A stretch of DNA of 64,000 nt, taken from Phytophthora quininea (taxonomy: Eukaryota > Oomycota > Peronosporomycetes > Peronosporales > Peronosporaceae). The DNA lies in the NCBI GenBank assembly GCA_011947345.1, contig JAAVTG010000248.1, forward strand, positions 248,001-312,000. Direction: 5' to 3'. Positions within the stretch are counted from its first letter, which is position 1, and every line of letters starts with the position of its first letter. Both the position numbers and the translations under genes were made by a program. This document shows, one piece after another, positions 1 through 13,469 of this stretch. The notes under the pieces were generated by a model that saw only the letters and a list, made by a program, of their open reading frames with translations, did not search any database and was not told where the DNA came from.

Positions 1-3000
1 TCAGTCCGGCGCTTTGCGCTGACAGTGATTAAATTCTTTTCGTTGAGCGGGACGATGGGCGCTTCGGTAGGGCAAGTTGTGCCTTGTTTCATAACGACGA
101 CAATCGTTTGGGATGCTGCATTGAGCGAATTCCCAAATACGTACGTGCCTGCATCGGCGAAGGAAAAGGCGAATGCAGTGACGCTGCTGGAGTTGGCGTT
201 GATCTTGGTAGCAAGCGCTCGGAATGCTCCGTAGTCAAAGCTCGGATTCGTGTTGAGCATGGAATCCTTGAGGTAGATTGGGTAGGAGCGCGGCACGGAC
301 AAGTCAAAGATCAAGCCACTGCCGACGTTCAAGCACACCATCGGATTAGCAATCGGAGCCGATGACGTTGTAGTTAGTCGCCGCCGCCTTCGAGAAGCTA
401 GATCCGATATTGCCGGCGGTACACCATACGATCCCGAGAAACCTGTCGAGGCCATTGCAAGCGCTTGTAGCTGGCAGTCACTTCCAGCGGGACACGAAAC
501 CGTTGACACGAGACCGCTAGCACTCACTCCATCCGCCAAGGGCGAAATCTCACCTGTGAGGGGTTGTAAAGCTGAAGTTCTCCGGTAGTGCTGTTCACCT
601 GGATCTGCACTGCGTCGTCACGGCACTTCTTATCGCAGATCGTGTCAAGGTCGGGCTGGTTGTCGCACTGACAGACACCCAGACTTGCTACGTAGGTCCC
701 AGTGCCGTTATTGCAACTAGCATCACAAGCTGTGCTGCTGGGGGAAACACAGGACCCATCGTCCGAGCGCACTTGGTTGCTACCACAGCGATTGTATACA
801 ATCGGCTGGCAATCGACTTGCCCGTCTTCGTCACTCCGCAGGATCATGTTTTGGTCATAAAACTCGTAGCCAGGCTCACAAATGCAATAGCCATCCGTCA
901 TTTGAAAGGCACGATGGCTGCCGACACACGTGCACTTCGTGGCCCCCATCGAAGAGTACGAACTTGTTGAGCACGGTAAACAACTAGCTTGTCCAACCAA
1001 GTTTTGATACGAGTTCACCGGGCAGAGTTGACACGCGCTAGCGTTAGTGGCCATCAAGGACGGCTGATACGTTCCATTTGGACAGGCCATCTCTAATGAG
1101 CTCCCACCTGGACAATAGTAGCCTGGCGGACACGGGTAGCCACGGTCAACTTCTCGACTTGCTGGGCGACTTGAGTTCGTGGCTCCCAAACATACATAAC
1201 CTTCCAAGCATTCGTCACAACGTGACCGATTAGCGTCGATACCAAAAGTGCCGGGTGGGCAAGCTTCACAGGAAGAATAGAGATTGGTGTAGGCACCATC
1301 TAGAGGTGTTAGGCGACCTAGATACCCCAGCGGACAAGGTGTCTGAGCTTGAGTTCCACTAGGACAATAGTGTCCGATCGTGCAAATCAACGGTACGCCG
1401 GTCGCTGGGGGCAAAAGAAACCTTCGGGGCATATCACGGGAGTCGTCGTGTTATAGGGACAGTATGAGCCGCCAGGACATATCAACGGCGACCCCGACCC
1501 TATTGGGCAATACGTTGTAGCGTCACAGACCGTAGGCCCGGAACCCCAGCCGTACAGAAAGAGCCGCCAATGCAGAGATCACAGTCTTCGGGTCTTTTTG
1601 CGCCTTGGGTAGCTCGAAATTTGCCTTCTTGACAGGGCTGCGCCACGCTGGAGCCATTCAGACAATAGTTTCCGGCCGGACAGTCGTAGTTAGTCAGGTT
1701 CACAATGCCCGTGCGATTGCAAAGCTTCCCAGCCACGCAAGGCAAACAGTCTTCCAACATCGACTTTCCCGTGTACGGATTGTACTTGCCTGCAGGACAA
1801 GGTACGTCGCTAACGCCTTGCGGGCAGTATGACCCCGCGGGACACGTAACGGTATTGGCTCCGTCCCTGCAACTCATACCCGCAGGACACGCAGTACAAT
1901 CATCCACAGAAGCTCCAAATGTCTCGAGTCGTGACAAATTCCTGGGGCAAGGAATCGGACTTGCCACCCCTTCTGGACAATAGTAGCCGACTGGGCACGG
2001 CCCTCCAAGTTCCGTTCTCCACAGTGTTGAGGCACACAGACTTGAGTTAGTGGCGTAAGTATTCATCGCTATCGGGTTTGGATCGATGTTGCTCAGCGTA
2101 CAGTAATACCCAGCCGCGCACGGAGCCGTCTCAGTTCCTGATAGACAGTACTTCCCAGCACTGCATGGGGCACACTGAGTCGCGTTCGCTAGTCCGGTCT
2201 GGTATCCATATGTGCCACTGGGACACAGTACAGGGTCCACAACTCCTTCAGGACAGTAATACCGAAGGGGCACGGGATTGGGGTCGTGGCGTTGGTATCG
2301 CAGTATCCTCCAGCAGGACAAATGACGCAGCTGCTCTGCTTTTCTACGCTGTTGTACGTTCCTTTTGCACAGCGAATTTGACTGCTCGATCCGACGGGAC
2401 AGTAGTAACCTGGGTCGCAAGTCTTGCCGGTGACATTATCCGCCGGGTCAGGCAACCACGCACCACCAAGACAAACATGGCCGCTCTCACACAACCCACC
2501 AGTGATTCCGTCCTCAGGCTGGGCCGTTTGCGCCCCACCAGCGCAGTAATATCCAGGTGCACATGCTCCAGAAGTTTGGTTTGTTGGGGCCAATCCTGAA
2601 CAAAATCTCCCTTGGGGACACGCCGCACACTCCGCGGAGCTAGCGAGTCCAGGCTGGTCTCCAAATGTCCCCGCCAAGCACGGGTACTTCGACGATGACG
2701 GCGTTTGCAGCGGACAGTAATAACCCTGTGGACACTGCACTGGTTCAATACATCCAGCCTCACAGTAAAACCTCTCTGGACAGACTTTGCACTGCGCGAG
2801 ACCGGTTTCATCGGCAAAAGTACCGGCAGCACATGACTGTGGCTGTGAGGTTTGCTCCGGGCACTCGAATCCTTTGGACATCGCTGAGTGGCGACACTTT
2901 CTCCGCCCGTACAATAGAATCCTTGCGGACACTTTTCGTCGGGTGTCACGATGCCAGAGGCGTTGCAGATAAATCCCGCGGAGCACGGTAAGCAGTAGCT

Positions 3001-6000
3001 GGCGTCGACGTTTTGTGTTGTTCCGAGAACGTACCGGGTGGGCACGGAATGGGATTGCTGGTACCAAGAGGGCAATAATGTCCGCGCGTACAGATATCGC
3101 CAATCATTCCAAGCGAATTGTTTTGGCCCGTGGGTGTCGGGGTGTACGATCCTTGAACGCAGTAGAATCCTTCTTTGCAGGGCAGCGCTGCGTTCAAATT
3201 GGTTGCGGAACAATATGCTCCAGCATTGCAGACGATCGGTATTGCTGAACCTTGGGGGCAATTGGTACCTGGCAAACATGGTCCGCCGGTTGTAGTTATC
3301 TCTGCTGGTGTACCGGTAGGTGATCCACCAGAGCAGTAAAACCCGCTGCTGCAATTGCCGGTAGGCTCCACCGCAGCGTAGGAGTCGATGAAAGTGCCGC
3401 CAGGGGAAGGAATGCATTGCGACAAACCTTGCAACCCAGTGCTATTGCCAAACGACCCTGGAGGACACGGGAATTGTCGGGCTCGTAGTGTACCTTGGGG
3501 GCAGTAATAGCCCAGAGGGCACAAATTGCTCAGGTAGTCGTTGCATCCCAGGGGACAAAAGTATCCCGGTGGGCATAACAGGCACACGGGTGAGCCCGTA
3601 GCATTGGTGTACGATCCTTCAGGGCACAAGATTGGGCTTGCCGATCCTTTTGGGCAGTAAGACCCGGTGGAGCATGCTTGACCGCCGAAATAAATGTCCA
3701 ACTCGGAGCCGTTCGAACTGCTGGCCACTATCTTCACAACCCCTGACAATGGACTTGATCCGGTATTGTTGCGCTTGCAAAAGTATCCCGCGCCACACAA
3801 CCCGGAAGGTGTCACTAGTCCTGAGATCGCACAGTACGCTCCTTCATCACAGAACGTGCAGTCTTCAGATTTTACGAGTCCAGTCTTGTTAGAGTACGAT
3901 CCAACAGGACACGGAAGCGGCAGGTATGTTCCCTCGGGACAATATGACCCTGGAGGACAGACGTGGGTGTCGTTGTCAGCAGTCTTGCCGAAAGTACTCT
4001 CCGACCGTGGTGGGCAGAATGATCCCGGCGAACATTGTCCAGTGGGGCTTACCATTCCCAGACTACCGCAAAAGAACCCCGCCGTGCAATTCAAACACCC
4101 CGTCACGTTTGTAAGCTGGATAGCACCACTGAAAGTCCCCACTGGACAAGGATCAGGCACTTCTGCTGTTCCGAGAGGGCAATAATGACCCGCAGGACAC
4201 GACGCGTACGTGTTTGTCGTCACCCCATCACAAAAGTATCCCATAGGACACGGATTGCAAACGCTTTGCCCTGTACTTGCTGCGTATGTTCCTGCAGCAC
4301 ATTTGACTGGAGCGGGGCTTGCTTCCGGGCAATAAAACCCTGCGGGACAAATCGCCCCAATAAATCCATCAGTTGGCGTCGGCGTCGACGAGTTCGATAC
4401 GCAGTAGTATCCAGCTCTGCATGGGCCAGTAGGCGACGTCAAAGCTGTAGCACTGCAATACTCTCCACCAGGGCAAAGTGAGCACGACTCAAGACTTGTT
4501 CCCCTGTGGTCGCTCGGTAGGATCCTTGTGGGCATTGAACAGGCTTTCCACTGCCTTCAGGGCAATAATTTGCTGCCGGACAAACGTATCCGTACGTTTG
4601 GTTGACTGGGTTGGCAATGGGAGAGCCTCCAGTACACACAAAACCGGCTAGACATGGACCACTAGATGCTGAGAGTCCGTACGAGTCGCAGTATTGGCCT
4701 TCAGGGCAAGCCTTGCACTGGTCAAGTGTTACCATCAGTTCAACTGCGTTAAATGTCCCCGGTGGGCATTTAACTGGAAGGCTGGTGCCTTCTGGGCAAT
4801 AGTTCCCAGTCGGACATGTGGAGGGCGAAATAGTGCCTGGGATGCCGCAATAGAATCCAGCCGGGCAGACTAAGCACTGGTTCTGTTTCGGGTAGAGATT
4901 GTATTGACCAGGGGGCATGGCGATGGAGCTGTGGCCCCCACCAGAGAGAAATATCCAGCAGGAGTTTCCATTTGGACGGGGACGCTGGCACCTCCGGTGC
5001 AATAGTAGCCAGCGTTGCAGTTTCCAGTCGGCAAAAGCAAACCTGGCGTCTCGCAATACTCACCCGCAGGGCACGGGACGCACTGAGCCTCAGACTCTAG
5101 GCCCGTGAAGTTGTTGAACGTTCCAGGTGGGCACAACGTCGGTGACGCGGACCCTAAGGGGCAATAAAAACCTTGTGGACACTGGCCACCAGTGTTTTGA
5201 TTGTTAACTCCAAAGAGCGTGGACTCGTAGTTCATCGGCGCCGACGTATATGCGCCCAGAGTGCAATAGTAGCCAGGATCGCAGAGACCACGTGGAACCG
5301 TGAGCGCTGTCGAGTCACAATACGTTCCAGGCGGACAGAGTAGGCAGTCACTTACTTGTCGTAGCCCAGTTGCGTTCGAGTAGGTGCCAATGGGACACGG
5401 TTCCGGGCTCGATACTCCTGTTCGGCAATAGTATCCAGCAGGGCACACGATCGGGTAAGCAGTTCCAATCGGACAGTATGCTCCAGAGACGCACACTGCA
5501 CAGTCTTCTTCGCTTCCACCGTTGGTTCGGTTGAGATAATACCTAGCTGGACACGGGACTTGAGTTTGAGACGTCGATCGGAGTGGGCAATAGAAGCCTG
5601 GAGAGCAAATGCCAGTCGGCGTTAAGGCGCCTGCGAGACTGTAGTATCCCGCAGGTGTCGGGGTGCAGTCGCTCATACTGTCTTGACCGGTTAAATTGCT
5701 GTACGTGCCGGCGGGGCAAATGACTGGTGCTGGGGTTGCTGTGGGGCAAAAGTATCCTGGTGGACACGCATCTGTCTCCAGAGCTGGTTCGCTGTCGGAC
5801 CCTGGCGGGCAATACGTTCCATTGTAGCAAGTGCCATAAAGCGCCCCAGGCGATGACCAGCCGATTGCGTTTGAGCGCATATTCACCGCACTCGTCACGT
5901 TGCTGTTGCAGAAGTACCCGGCCTCGCACATCGAGCAAACGTTTGCCCCAATCGCAGAGAATTTGCCTTTACCGCAGGGAGCTGGGGTGATCGAGGCTTC

Positions 6001-9000
6001 GACACAAAAGTACCCAGCTGGGCAGGTGATGCATGACGGCCAAGTATCGCCAGGCCCGACGGTCTTGGTATTGTTGACGGACGTGTAGCTTCCAGGCTTG
6101 CACGGAATTGGCGCAATTGAGCCAGCAGGGCAGTAGTAGCCTGGAGGACAATCATCACACTGGCTTGGTTCGAACAGCCAAGTTTTTGCAGTGTACGTCC
6201 CTGCAGGACACGGGTACTGCGTACTCGAGGCCGTTCCGAGCGGACAATAGTAGCCAGCGGAACAGTTGCCATCAATGAACGATTTGCCACCTTGGCAATA
6301 TTTGCCTTCCGGACAAGTCTCACACTCCTCCGCTGCTGAAAGCGAAGTGCTGGAACTCCAAGTACCCGGCAGACAAGGAGATTGGTTGGAGTACGCTGTG
6401 CCGTTCGGGCAGAAGAACCCCGCACCACAGTCCAGTATTGTCTGGGTCGTTCCTCCCGTGCCTTGAAGACACGCGTGACGCAACGGGCAGATCGTGCAGT
6501 CTTGGTATCGAATGAGCTCCACACTCTCAGTGTACGTTCCGGCAGGACAAGGATGATCCGTTGCTAGGACGGTGGCACCAGGACAGTAATGTCCCTTAGC
6601 ACATTGATCGACATAGGCATATTGACCGACATGAGGACATGACCATCCTGGAGGGCAATCAAGGCATTCATGACGTCCTGCTGCGCCTGTCATCGGGTTA
6701 TACGTGCCTGCTGGACAATTGGTCGGGGAGCTACTGCCTTCGGGACAATAACTTCCAAGCGGGCAGATGGCACACTGCGTAGCATCCGTCAACCCGGTCT
6801 GCTGGTTAAAAGTCCCCGCAGGACACGGGTACTGATCCACGGCGCGCGTTCCATTCAGGCAATAGTAGCCTTTGGCGCATATCAAAGGATCCGAACATCC
6901 TGTTGGGCAGTACGACCCAGTCGGGCAAGGCTGACAGACGCTCGAGCTTTTCTGGCCAGCTTGAGGGTTGTACGTCCCCGCTGGACAAGGACTTTGAGAA
7001 GCGCGTTCCGTGCCTTCCGGGCAAAAGAATCCTGCTGGACAAGTTTGTCGTGTCAATGGCGTCGACCCCATCTCGCAATAGTACCCTTCAGGACACGGTT
7101 CGCATGCTTGGTCGATACTCTGGGCAGCAAATAAGCAAAGAACATGAGCAGGAGCCAAAACCGCGCTACGCTATGATATCAATCGCACCTCCCCTGCGGT
7201 GGTGTTGCCAAAGGTACCTGCAGGACACAGGAAAAACGTCGTTGGCGGGTTACAATAGCCGCCCATGGGGCAGGCATCTTCCAGTGGCGTTGGGTTTGTC
7301 GAAGCAAGGCTGCATTTGTATCCTGGACGACACGAACGGCAGTTTGCCACAGCCCCTTCACTGTAATATCCAACTGGACATGGTTGAGGTAGCTGATCCG
7401 ATCGAGGACACTCGTAGCCCGGGTCGCAAGCAAGACAGCTCGTGGATGCACGCATACTGTAGTAGCCGACCGAACAATTCTTGGGCATCTCGCTCGGCTG
7501 ATCGCAATAGTAGCCTCGAGGACACTCAGCACACGCCCCAGCACCCGTGGTCGAATAGTATCCTGTCGGACATAGCTCGAAGCTGGAGCTGTTAGTAAAG
7601 GAGCATTGGTAACCAGCAGGGCAGGGTGTACACGAACTCGCAGCTCCAGTCGAATAAGTGCCCTTAGTACACGGCACCAGTAGCTTGGTCGTGGAGTCCG
7701 GGCACGCGTAGCCAGCAGGACACGGCGTACACAGCGTTGAACCAACAAGACTGAAATACCCATCAGGACACACCACGGGAGGTGAGCTCGCTGGGTTTGG
7801 ACAAGCATATCCCGCCGGGCATATCGTACATTCGACAGCCCCGCCCATTGAAAACCAACCGGGTGCACACACAGCATTTTGGCTTCCATCACCAAGTGGG
7901 CACATGTTCCCGATTGGACACGAAACACAGTGAGCTTGGCCACCCAGTGAGTACGTGCCTGGCAAACATGCTTCCTTTATAGCTTGGGTCTTCGAGGGAC
8001 ATTGCATTCCGGCAGGACATGTCGTGCAGGAAATTGCTCCATTGGCTTCGGCGAAGGTCCCGTCAGGGCATGGAAGCTGTGCGATCTGTCCTGTTTGCGG
8101 GCAGTAAAACCCAGCAGCGCAGATTGCACATTGTGTTTGACCTTGCACACTAAAATTCCCTGGCGCACATGCAACTGGTGCTGTAGTAGTATTCATGCAC
8201 GCAGACCCAGCGGGGCAAAGCAAACACGCTGAAGCGGGCCCAAGACTGTAGGTCCCGTTTGCACATGGTACTGGTGGGACGGACGCCGACGAGCAATCCA
8301 TCCCAGCCGAGCATGGCGTACATGCAGTGCTTGACGTTCCTGAGTAATACCAGGCTGGACACGGAATCGGATCTAAAGATGGCTGCGGACAGTAACTTCC
8401 AGCAGGACATTCCTTGCAATCCGTTGCTCCTGCGGGCGAATAAACCCCCGTGCCAACGCATTGCACAGGTGCGTCAGTCGTTGAAACGCACTTAAAACCT
8501 TGGGGACACGTCGTACAATGGCCATCCCCTCCAGGCTGTATGTGCCTATTGGACACGGTGTGGTGGCACTAAGCAACGGAGAGCAGTCGTATCCTTTAGG
8601 GCAAGGCATGCACGCCGAGTGATCTGCACTGTTTGTCTGGCCCAGTCCACACGCCTGCAGCGCCCCATCAACTGTACACGAATATCCGTAAGGACACGGC
8701 GTGCATGCTGCAGCGCCACGATAACTGTAAGTGCCTTGGGTGCACTTGATCGGTGGTTGCGATGGAGACGGGCAATAACTTCCAGCATCGCACAGTTCGC
8801 ATGGGGTCGTCGAGTTGGTTGAATAGTACCCAGTGGGGCAAACAACTGGAGCTGCGTTGGCAAAGCAATTTACACCAATTCCACACGGAGTGCATACTGT
8901 CGCATTTCCCAGTGCATAAGTGCCCGTAGCGCACTTCATCGGAGCTTGGTATTGCCCTGGGCAATACGAACCGGCCGGGCATGGGCTGCAGATGTGATCA

Positions 9001-11492
9001 CCCTGGTGAAAGAAAACATGAGCATACACAAGAGACGCAGCAAAACACAATGACAGTGATGTACCTCCAAACTGTAGCTCCCAAGCTGACAAAGAGCTGG
9101 AGTCTGCGTTGAATCGATGCAGCTATAACCAGCTGGACAGACATGACACGTAGCCCCGCCTGCAACGCTGTTGTATAAACCCTGTGCACAGGCAACAGGT
9201 TGAGCCGACGAATTGCTGCTACATTGGTACCCACGAGGACAAACAGTGCATGAAGTTGAGGCTTGTGCACTGTAGTATCCAGTGCCACACAATTGCGGCG
9301 CACGGTCAGCGGTAGAGCATGAATATCCGCTGGGGCACGCAACGCACGAAGTGCTATTTCCAAGAGAATACGTGCCTGGTGGGCATACAACCGGGCCGAT
9401 TGTTGGATCAGAGCAAGAAAACCCGGCAAGGCAGGTAGCGCACGGTGTTGCTCCAGAATTCATCGAGAAAGTGCCGGCCGTACAGGGAACAGGGTTGATT
9501 GATCCTTTGGGGCAGTAATACCCTTGCGGGCATAGTGAACACGCTGACTGGGACGCTTGATTGTTGTACGTTCCAGCTGGGCAATCGTGACATTGCTGTT
9601 CACTTACACCAGAAAATGAACCAGCGGGACAAGCCTGGTACACGGCATTCGCAGCGCTGCAAAATGAACCAGCAGGACACACAAGGCAGGCGTTTAGTCC
9701 TGAAATATGGGCGTATGTTCCAGTTGAACACGCTACGCAAGCTGTAGCGTTCTGTGCAAATTCAGTGCTGGACGAAGTACCCTGCGGACACGGCACCGGT
9801 GCCAAGCAAGATCCTGGACAGTAATATCCAAGCGGGCAACCAACGCATTGCGAGTTGCCTGTCGTTGCATTCACTAGAGGGAACCATCCAGCGCGACATG
9901 GTTCCACGCAGGCCTCCATCACGAGAGGTTCGTAGTACACTAGTACTTTATTCTGAGGGAACACTTCGTTGACTTTCCCGTTGTAATTAATATCCGATGA
10001 AATAATCTGATGCAGAATGCCGCTGGTTCCCCTTACTGATGATGTAACTACAGAGGCGAGGACGTTGACCAGTTTTGGGGTGTTCCACGAACTTGAGGTG
10101 AACACCACTTCAGCTGGATCAGTCAAAATGAAGGAAGCTTCGGGGCTCATGTGGATAGTTACATCGCTGATTGGCTGTGATAGAAGCACTATCTCGTAGC
10201 TGTCATTTCGGAGACTCTCAATTACCGCAAGAAATCGGTCCGAGATGTGAACGCCAGGAAATCATTTTCGCTAATGTGAACCTCCACCTCATCAATCGGC
10301 GAGAAGGTCCCGCTGTCGTCACCACTTAAAACCTGATGTGGGATGGTTACAATATTTTCCACGCTGGCATTACCACTCACGATGCTATCTTCCGACGCAG
10401 TTACAGTGACTTGTACAGCAGTGCTCCAATTCGCTGCAGTGAATATGGCCAACTGAGGAACCAGCGAAAGTTCTGCTCTGCTCTGAGAATCGCCAACGGA
10501 GAGGGTAATCGGCAATTCGCCGTAAGGTGGTGCATTCAGCACAATCGAGTACTGACCCCCAACAGCATCGCCTTCTTTCACGCTAAGGCTCGACTTGCTG
10601 ATCTGAGCTCGCGCTTTGGACAGAAAATTACTCGAAGAATCCACATATTCCTGGTCGATAATCTGGCTGAAAGAATCAATCGTCTGCAACAGCACCTGAG
10701 GACCCATCGACCCTTCCAGCAACGGGTGTACAATGCCATCCAGCCCCACCACAATCTCCTGCATCCCAACACTATCACTCGCCGACAAGCCAGCACGATG
10801 GATCTGGATCCGATTGTTCTTCGTCGACAGCTCAAAGTCGCCATCCAGCCCCACAACACTCAACACTGTCACACCTAACAACGAGTTGTACATGTACGGC
10901 AAATCCACAACTATAGCGCCATCTTTAGGCACAGAATCCCCGGCGTCATGTGAATTTCGAGCGTCGTGTTGCGTCCGCTCAACAAATTCCCAAACGTGAG
11001 CTGTGGCTTCCAAATTCCCCGGGGCGATCTCTATCGTCGAGAGCGACAGCGACCGCGCCGTTGTGTCGCTACCACTCGTCAGGTTCATCGTCCCCACTTC
11101 GAATCGCCCCGCGCGCGTTGGGTTCGACACTCCGGACAGCTTGAAAAGCAGACGTGTGCCAGCACTAACCACCGATCCATCGCCGCCACGCTGCACCGTC
11201 AGCGTGTGATCACTTAGACCGACACTCCAGCTTCCGTTTGCAGATGTCTGCAGCGCAGCAGTATCCACCGTCGCGTTCGCTGCCACCGCGAAGTGCTCGC
11301 CTAGCTGAATCGTCACCACTGCGTCGACGGGCAGCAGTGGGTTGTCCCCGTCGTCAGAGCGAGCAGCAGTCCTGTGCCTGCCGCCACCGTCGTGTTGCTC
11401 CACGTGACTGAGACTGCATCGTCAGCTGCCAACACAGCAGCAATCGTAGTCACAAGCACAAGCAGAGCCAGCTCACCAAACCAAGTCCGCAT
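1..11492 (-). CDS. Giant secreted GCC2/GCC3 cysteine-rich repeat protein (3' end beyond window)
   Basis: The reading starts at the ATG at 11492; a signal peptide follows (hydrophobic core LALLVLVTTIAAVLA). About 500 residues of non-cysteine, beta-rich Ser/Thr sequence come next (about 11400-9900). From about 9900 to 560 there is a long tandem array of GCC2/GCC3-like modules of about 45-50 residues with the core CPxGYYCPxG; about 60 modules are expected from the period (not counted one by one). Near the left edge (about 310-1) the protein changes to a non-repeat region containing DAGTYVFGNSLNAASQTI, then leaves the window. The role is unknown; a secreted or cell-surface structural or adhesive protein is inferred. 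The frame changes repeatedly by one base, for example near 11347 (run of C), 10214, 7165 and 545, with no splice sites there, so consensus errors are likely. Very confident in family, less in exact frame joins. Confidence 0.9.
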
Positions 11493-11645
11493 CTTGCCCC
11501 ATGAAGGGCCGTGAAGGGTCAGCCAAACAACCGAAAGATGCTATGAGTTTTTTTATCAAAACAATCGCTGATCGATTATTGGATAACTGTAAAAACAGGT
11601 GACCACGACTAACTAGCAACTGCTGTTGGGCGGTCTTCGCACTTT

Positions 11646-11654
11646 GCTCATTCG
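11646..11654 (+). promoter_or_regulatory. Candidate oomycete initiator (Inr) element upstream of the Fanzor gene
   Basis: The sequence gctcattcg matches the core of the oomycete initiator consensus (GCTCATTYY). It lies 45 bases upstream of the first long-ORF ATG at 11699, a plausible distance for a start site. It is a short motif, so chance occurrence is possible. Confidence 0.35.
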
Positions 11655-11698
11655 TCTGCTCAAGCCTTCAACTTTGAGTCCGACGAAGGAGCTGAGCC

Positions 11699-13409
11699 AT
11701 GCAGCGCGCCCAGACAGACCTTGTCCACCCAAGCGAGTGGTTTCGACAAGCTGTTGCAGACGCCCTGTGGATACCCGACAGAACTGAGGTCGTTCACAAA
11801 CCTCGCAGACGACGTATCCAAAAACTCCCCAGATCTCGACCAAGGAGACGGAAGAAGCGCAAACGCGAGAAGAGAGGCGTGTTCCCGAAGCGCGCAGCAA
11901 GGTTCGTCCGCGACCATGTTTCGCACCACATGAGAGCGGTCGAACCGCTGCTCGCCTCTTGGGTCGACGTGACCAACTTCGCCGACGAGGAACGCACTTC
12001 GCGTTGGAGAGAGATGCGTCGAAGCACGCCACAGTCTGCACAAGATGCTGTTATTGAGAACGACAACGAGGAGTCGGACGACGAAGAAGAGGAGACCGTC
12101 AACAGTGTGGTAAAGCTTCGACTGTTCCCGACTTCGGACCAGCGCGCTAAGTTGGACCAGATGTTCGCTGCCAACCGCGCGATATACAACAAGCTGGTGG
12201 CCCGCTCCCGCGAAGACCGACTCGGAATCGCGTCCGATGAAACGATGACGCGGACCGAACTCATGAAGAAGTACCGGCCGATCGCGATCCTGAAGAGCAT
12301 GTCCAAGTACTTCCGGAACAACAAGCGCGCGAGAGTCCGACACAAAAAGGTTCACGACGATATTCGAGACTCCGCGTTCCGTGATTTCAAAACGGCGGTG
12401 AAATCGCCGCTGGCGCTGTTCTTCGCCAAGAAGAGGCGGGACGAGAAAACCACGTACCCGGACATGAAGTTCAAGAGCAAGTTCTCGCCGTCCAACACAA
12501 TTGAGATCAGGAAACGCTCGGTGAATACTGTTGAGAAGCACGGCCAAGACTTTGTCCGGTTCCACACCAAGTTCTTCGGGATGAAGGCGGACGACGGCAT
12601 TGCTCTGCACGAACGACTCCATGCGCTGGAGAGATCTGTCCGTCTGCAACGTCGGACAGAGAGAGAGTACTACCTCATCGTGCCTCGCCTTCGAGAGTTC
12701 GACCCGTCCAAGAGCGAGAGAGTGTGCGCGATTGACCCTGGCGTGCGCAAGTTCACGACCGTGTACGACCCCGACGGGCGAACGTTCAGCGTGAAGTACG
12801 CGCGCTCCGTGTTGAAAAAGAAGTTCGAGGCCGTGGACGAGATGAAGTCCATGCTCGCCCAGATGACCAACGCGTGCAAGGCGAGACGCTCAACACCACA
12901 CGACCGAACGAAGACGAGCAGGTCAAGCGAGCATCGGTTTCGCTACCGGCTGCGTAGACGGATACGCTTCACGTCTCGAAAGGCGACGCGAGCCGTGAAC
13001 GACATGCACCAAAAGCTCTCGAGCTGGCTGGCGATGAACTACAAGCACAGTCCTTCCACACGTCGGAGATGGTGCGACGGTATTTCTTGAAGGCAACAGC
13101 AGACGCTACCCCGGAAACCTCCGCCACCGTCCAGAAGAGGAAGATTCGAAGCCCTACGGCGAGGGCTATGCTGGCGCAGGCTCACTATCGCTTCAAGATG
13201 CTCCTGAAGTACAAGTTGGAGCGCACGGGCGGACGGCTGGTCGAGTGCGAGGAGGAGTACACGTCGAAGACCTGCTCAGGCTGCGGAACGATAAAAAGCA
13301 ACCTCGGCGGCAGCGAGGACTTTCGGTGCGGCAGCTGTCTGGCAGTATACGACCGAGACGTGAACGCAGCGCGCAACATCTTCCACAAGAACATGGGGTT
13401 CTCTTGTAG
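11699..13409 (+). CDS. Fanzor (eukaryotic TnpB-like) RNA-guided nuclease, one frame break
   Basis: The basic N-terminal extension (about 11699-12090) is rich in Arg/Lys and ends in an acidic run. It is followed by a TnpB-like core beginning at VVKLRLFPTSDQRAKLDQMF. RuvC-I is seen in CAIDPGVRKFTTVYDPDG with its Asp (about 12727). RuvC-II lies around SFHTSEMVRR, where the usual TnpB Glu is not obvious. A CEEEYTSKTCSGCG block follows with an alternative acidic cluster, and a four-Cys zinc finger (CSGC...CGSC) leads into DRDVNAARN (RuvC-III Asp). This matches Fanzor proteins with a rearranged catalytic Glu. The frame breaks once near 13045-13060, between LSSWLAMNYK and SFHTSEMV. The original frame stays open into the next gene; a second one-base shift would give a TAG at 13407-13409, so the exact C-terminus is uncertain. 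It is probably a mobile-element passenger; terminal repeats were not identified. Confidence 0.85.
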
Positions 13410-13469
13410 AGCACCCTCATGCATTACCAGCGAAGCCTTCGTCGCGGAGTCCTGTCCAGCAGCGGTTTT

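Noticed and set aside
560..9900. Direct repeats resembling a CRISPR-like array
   Set aside because: The repeats are protein-coding GCC2/GCC3 modules with diverged DNA, not identical short repeats with spacers.
10200..10222. Reading the frame breaks in the GCC2/3 gene as introns
   Set aside because: No GT-AG pairs lie at the breaks and the protein continues directly across one-base shifts.
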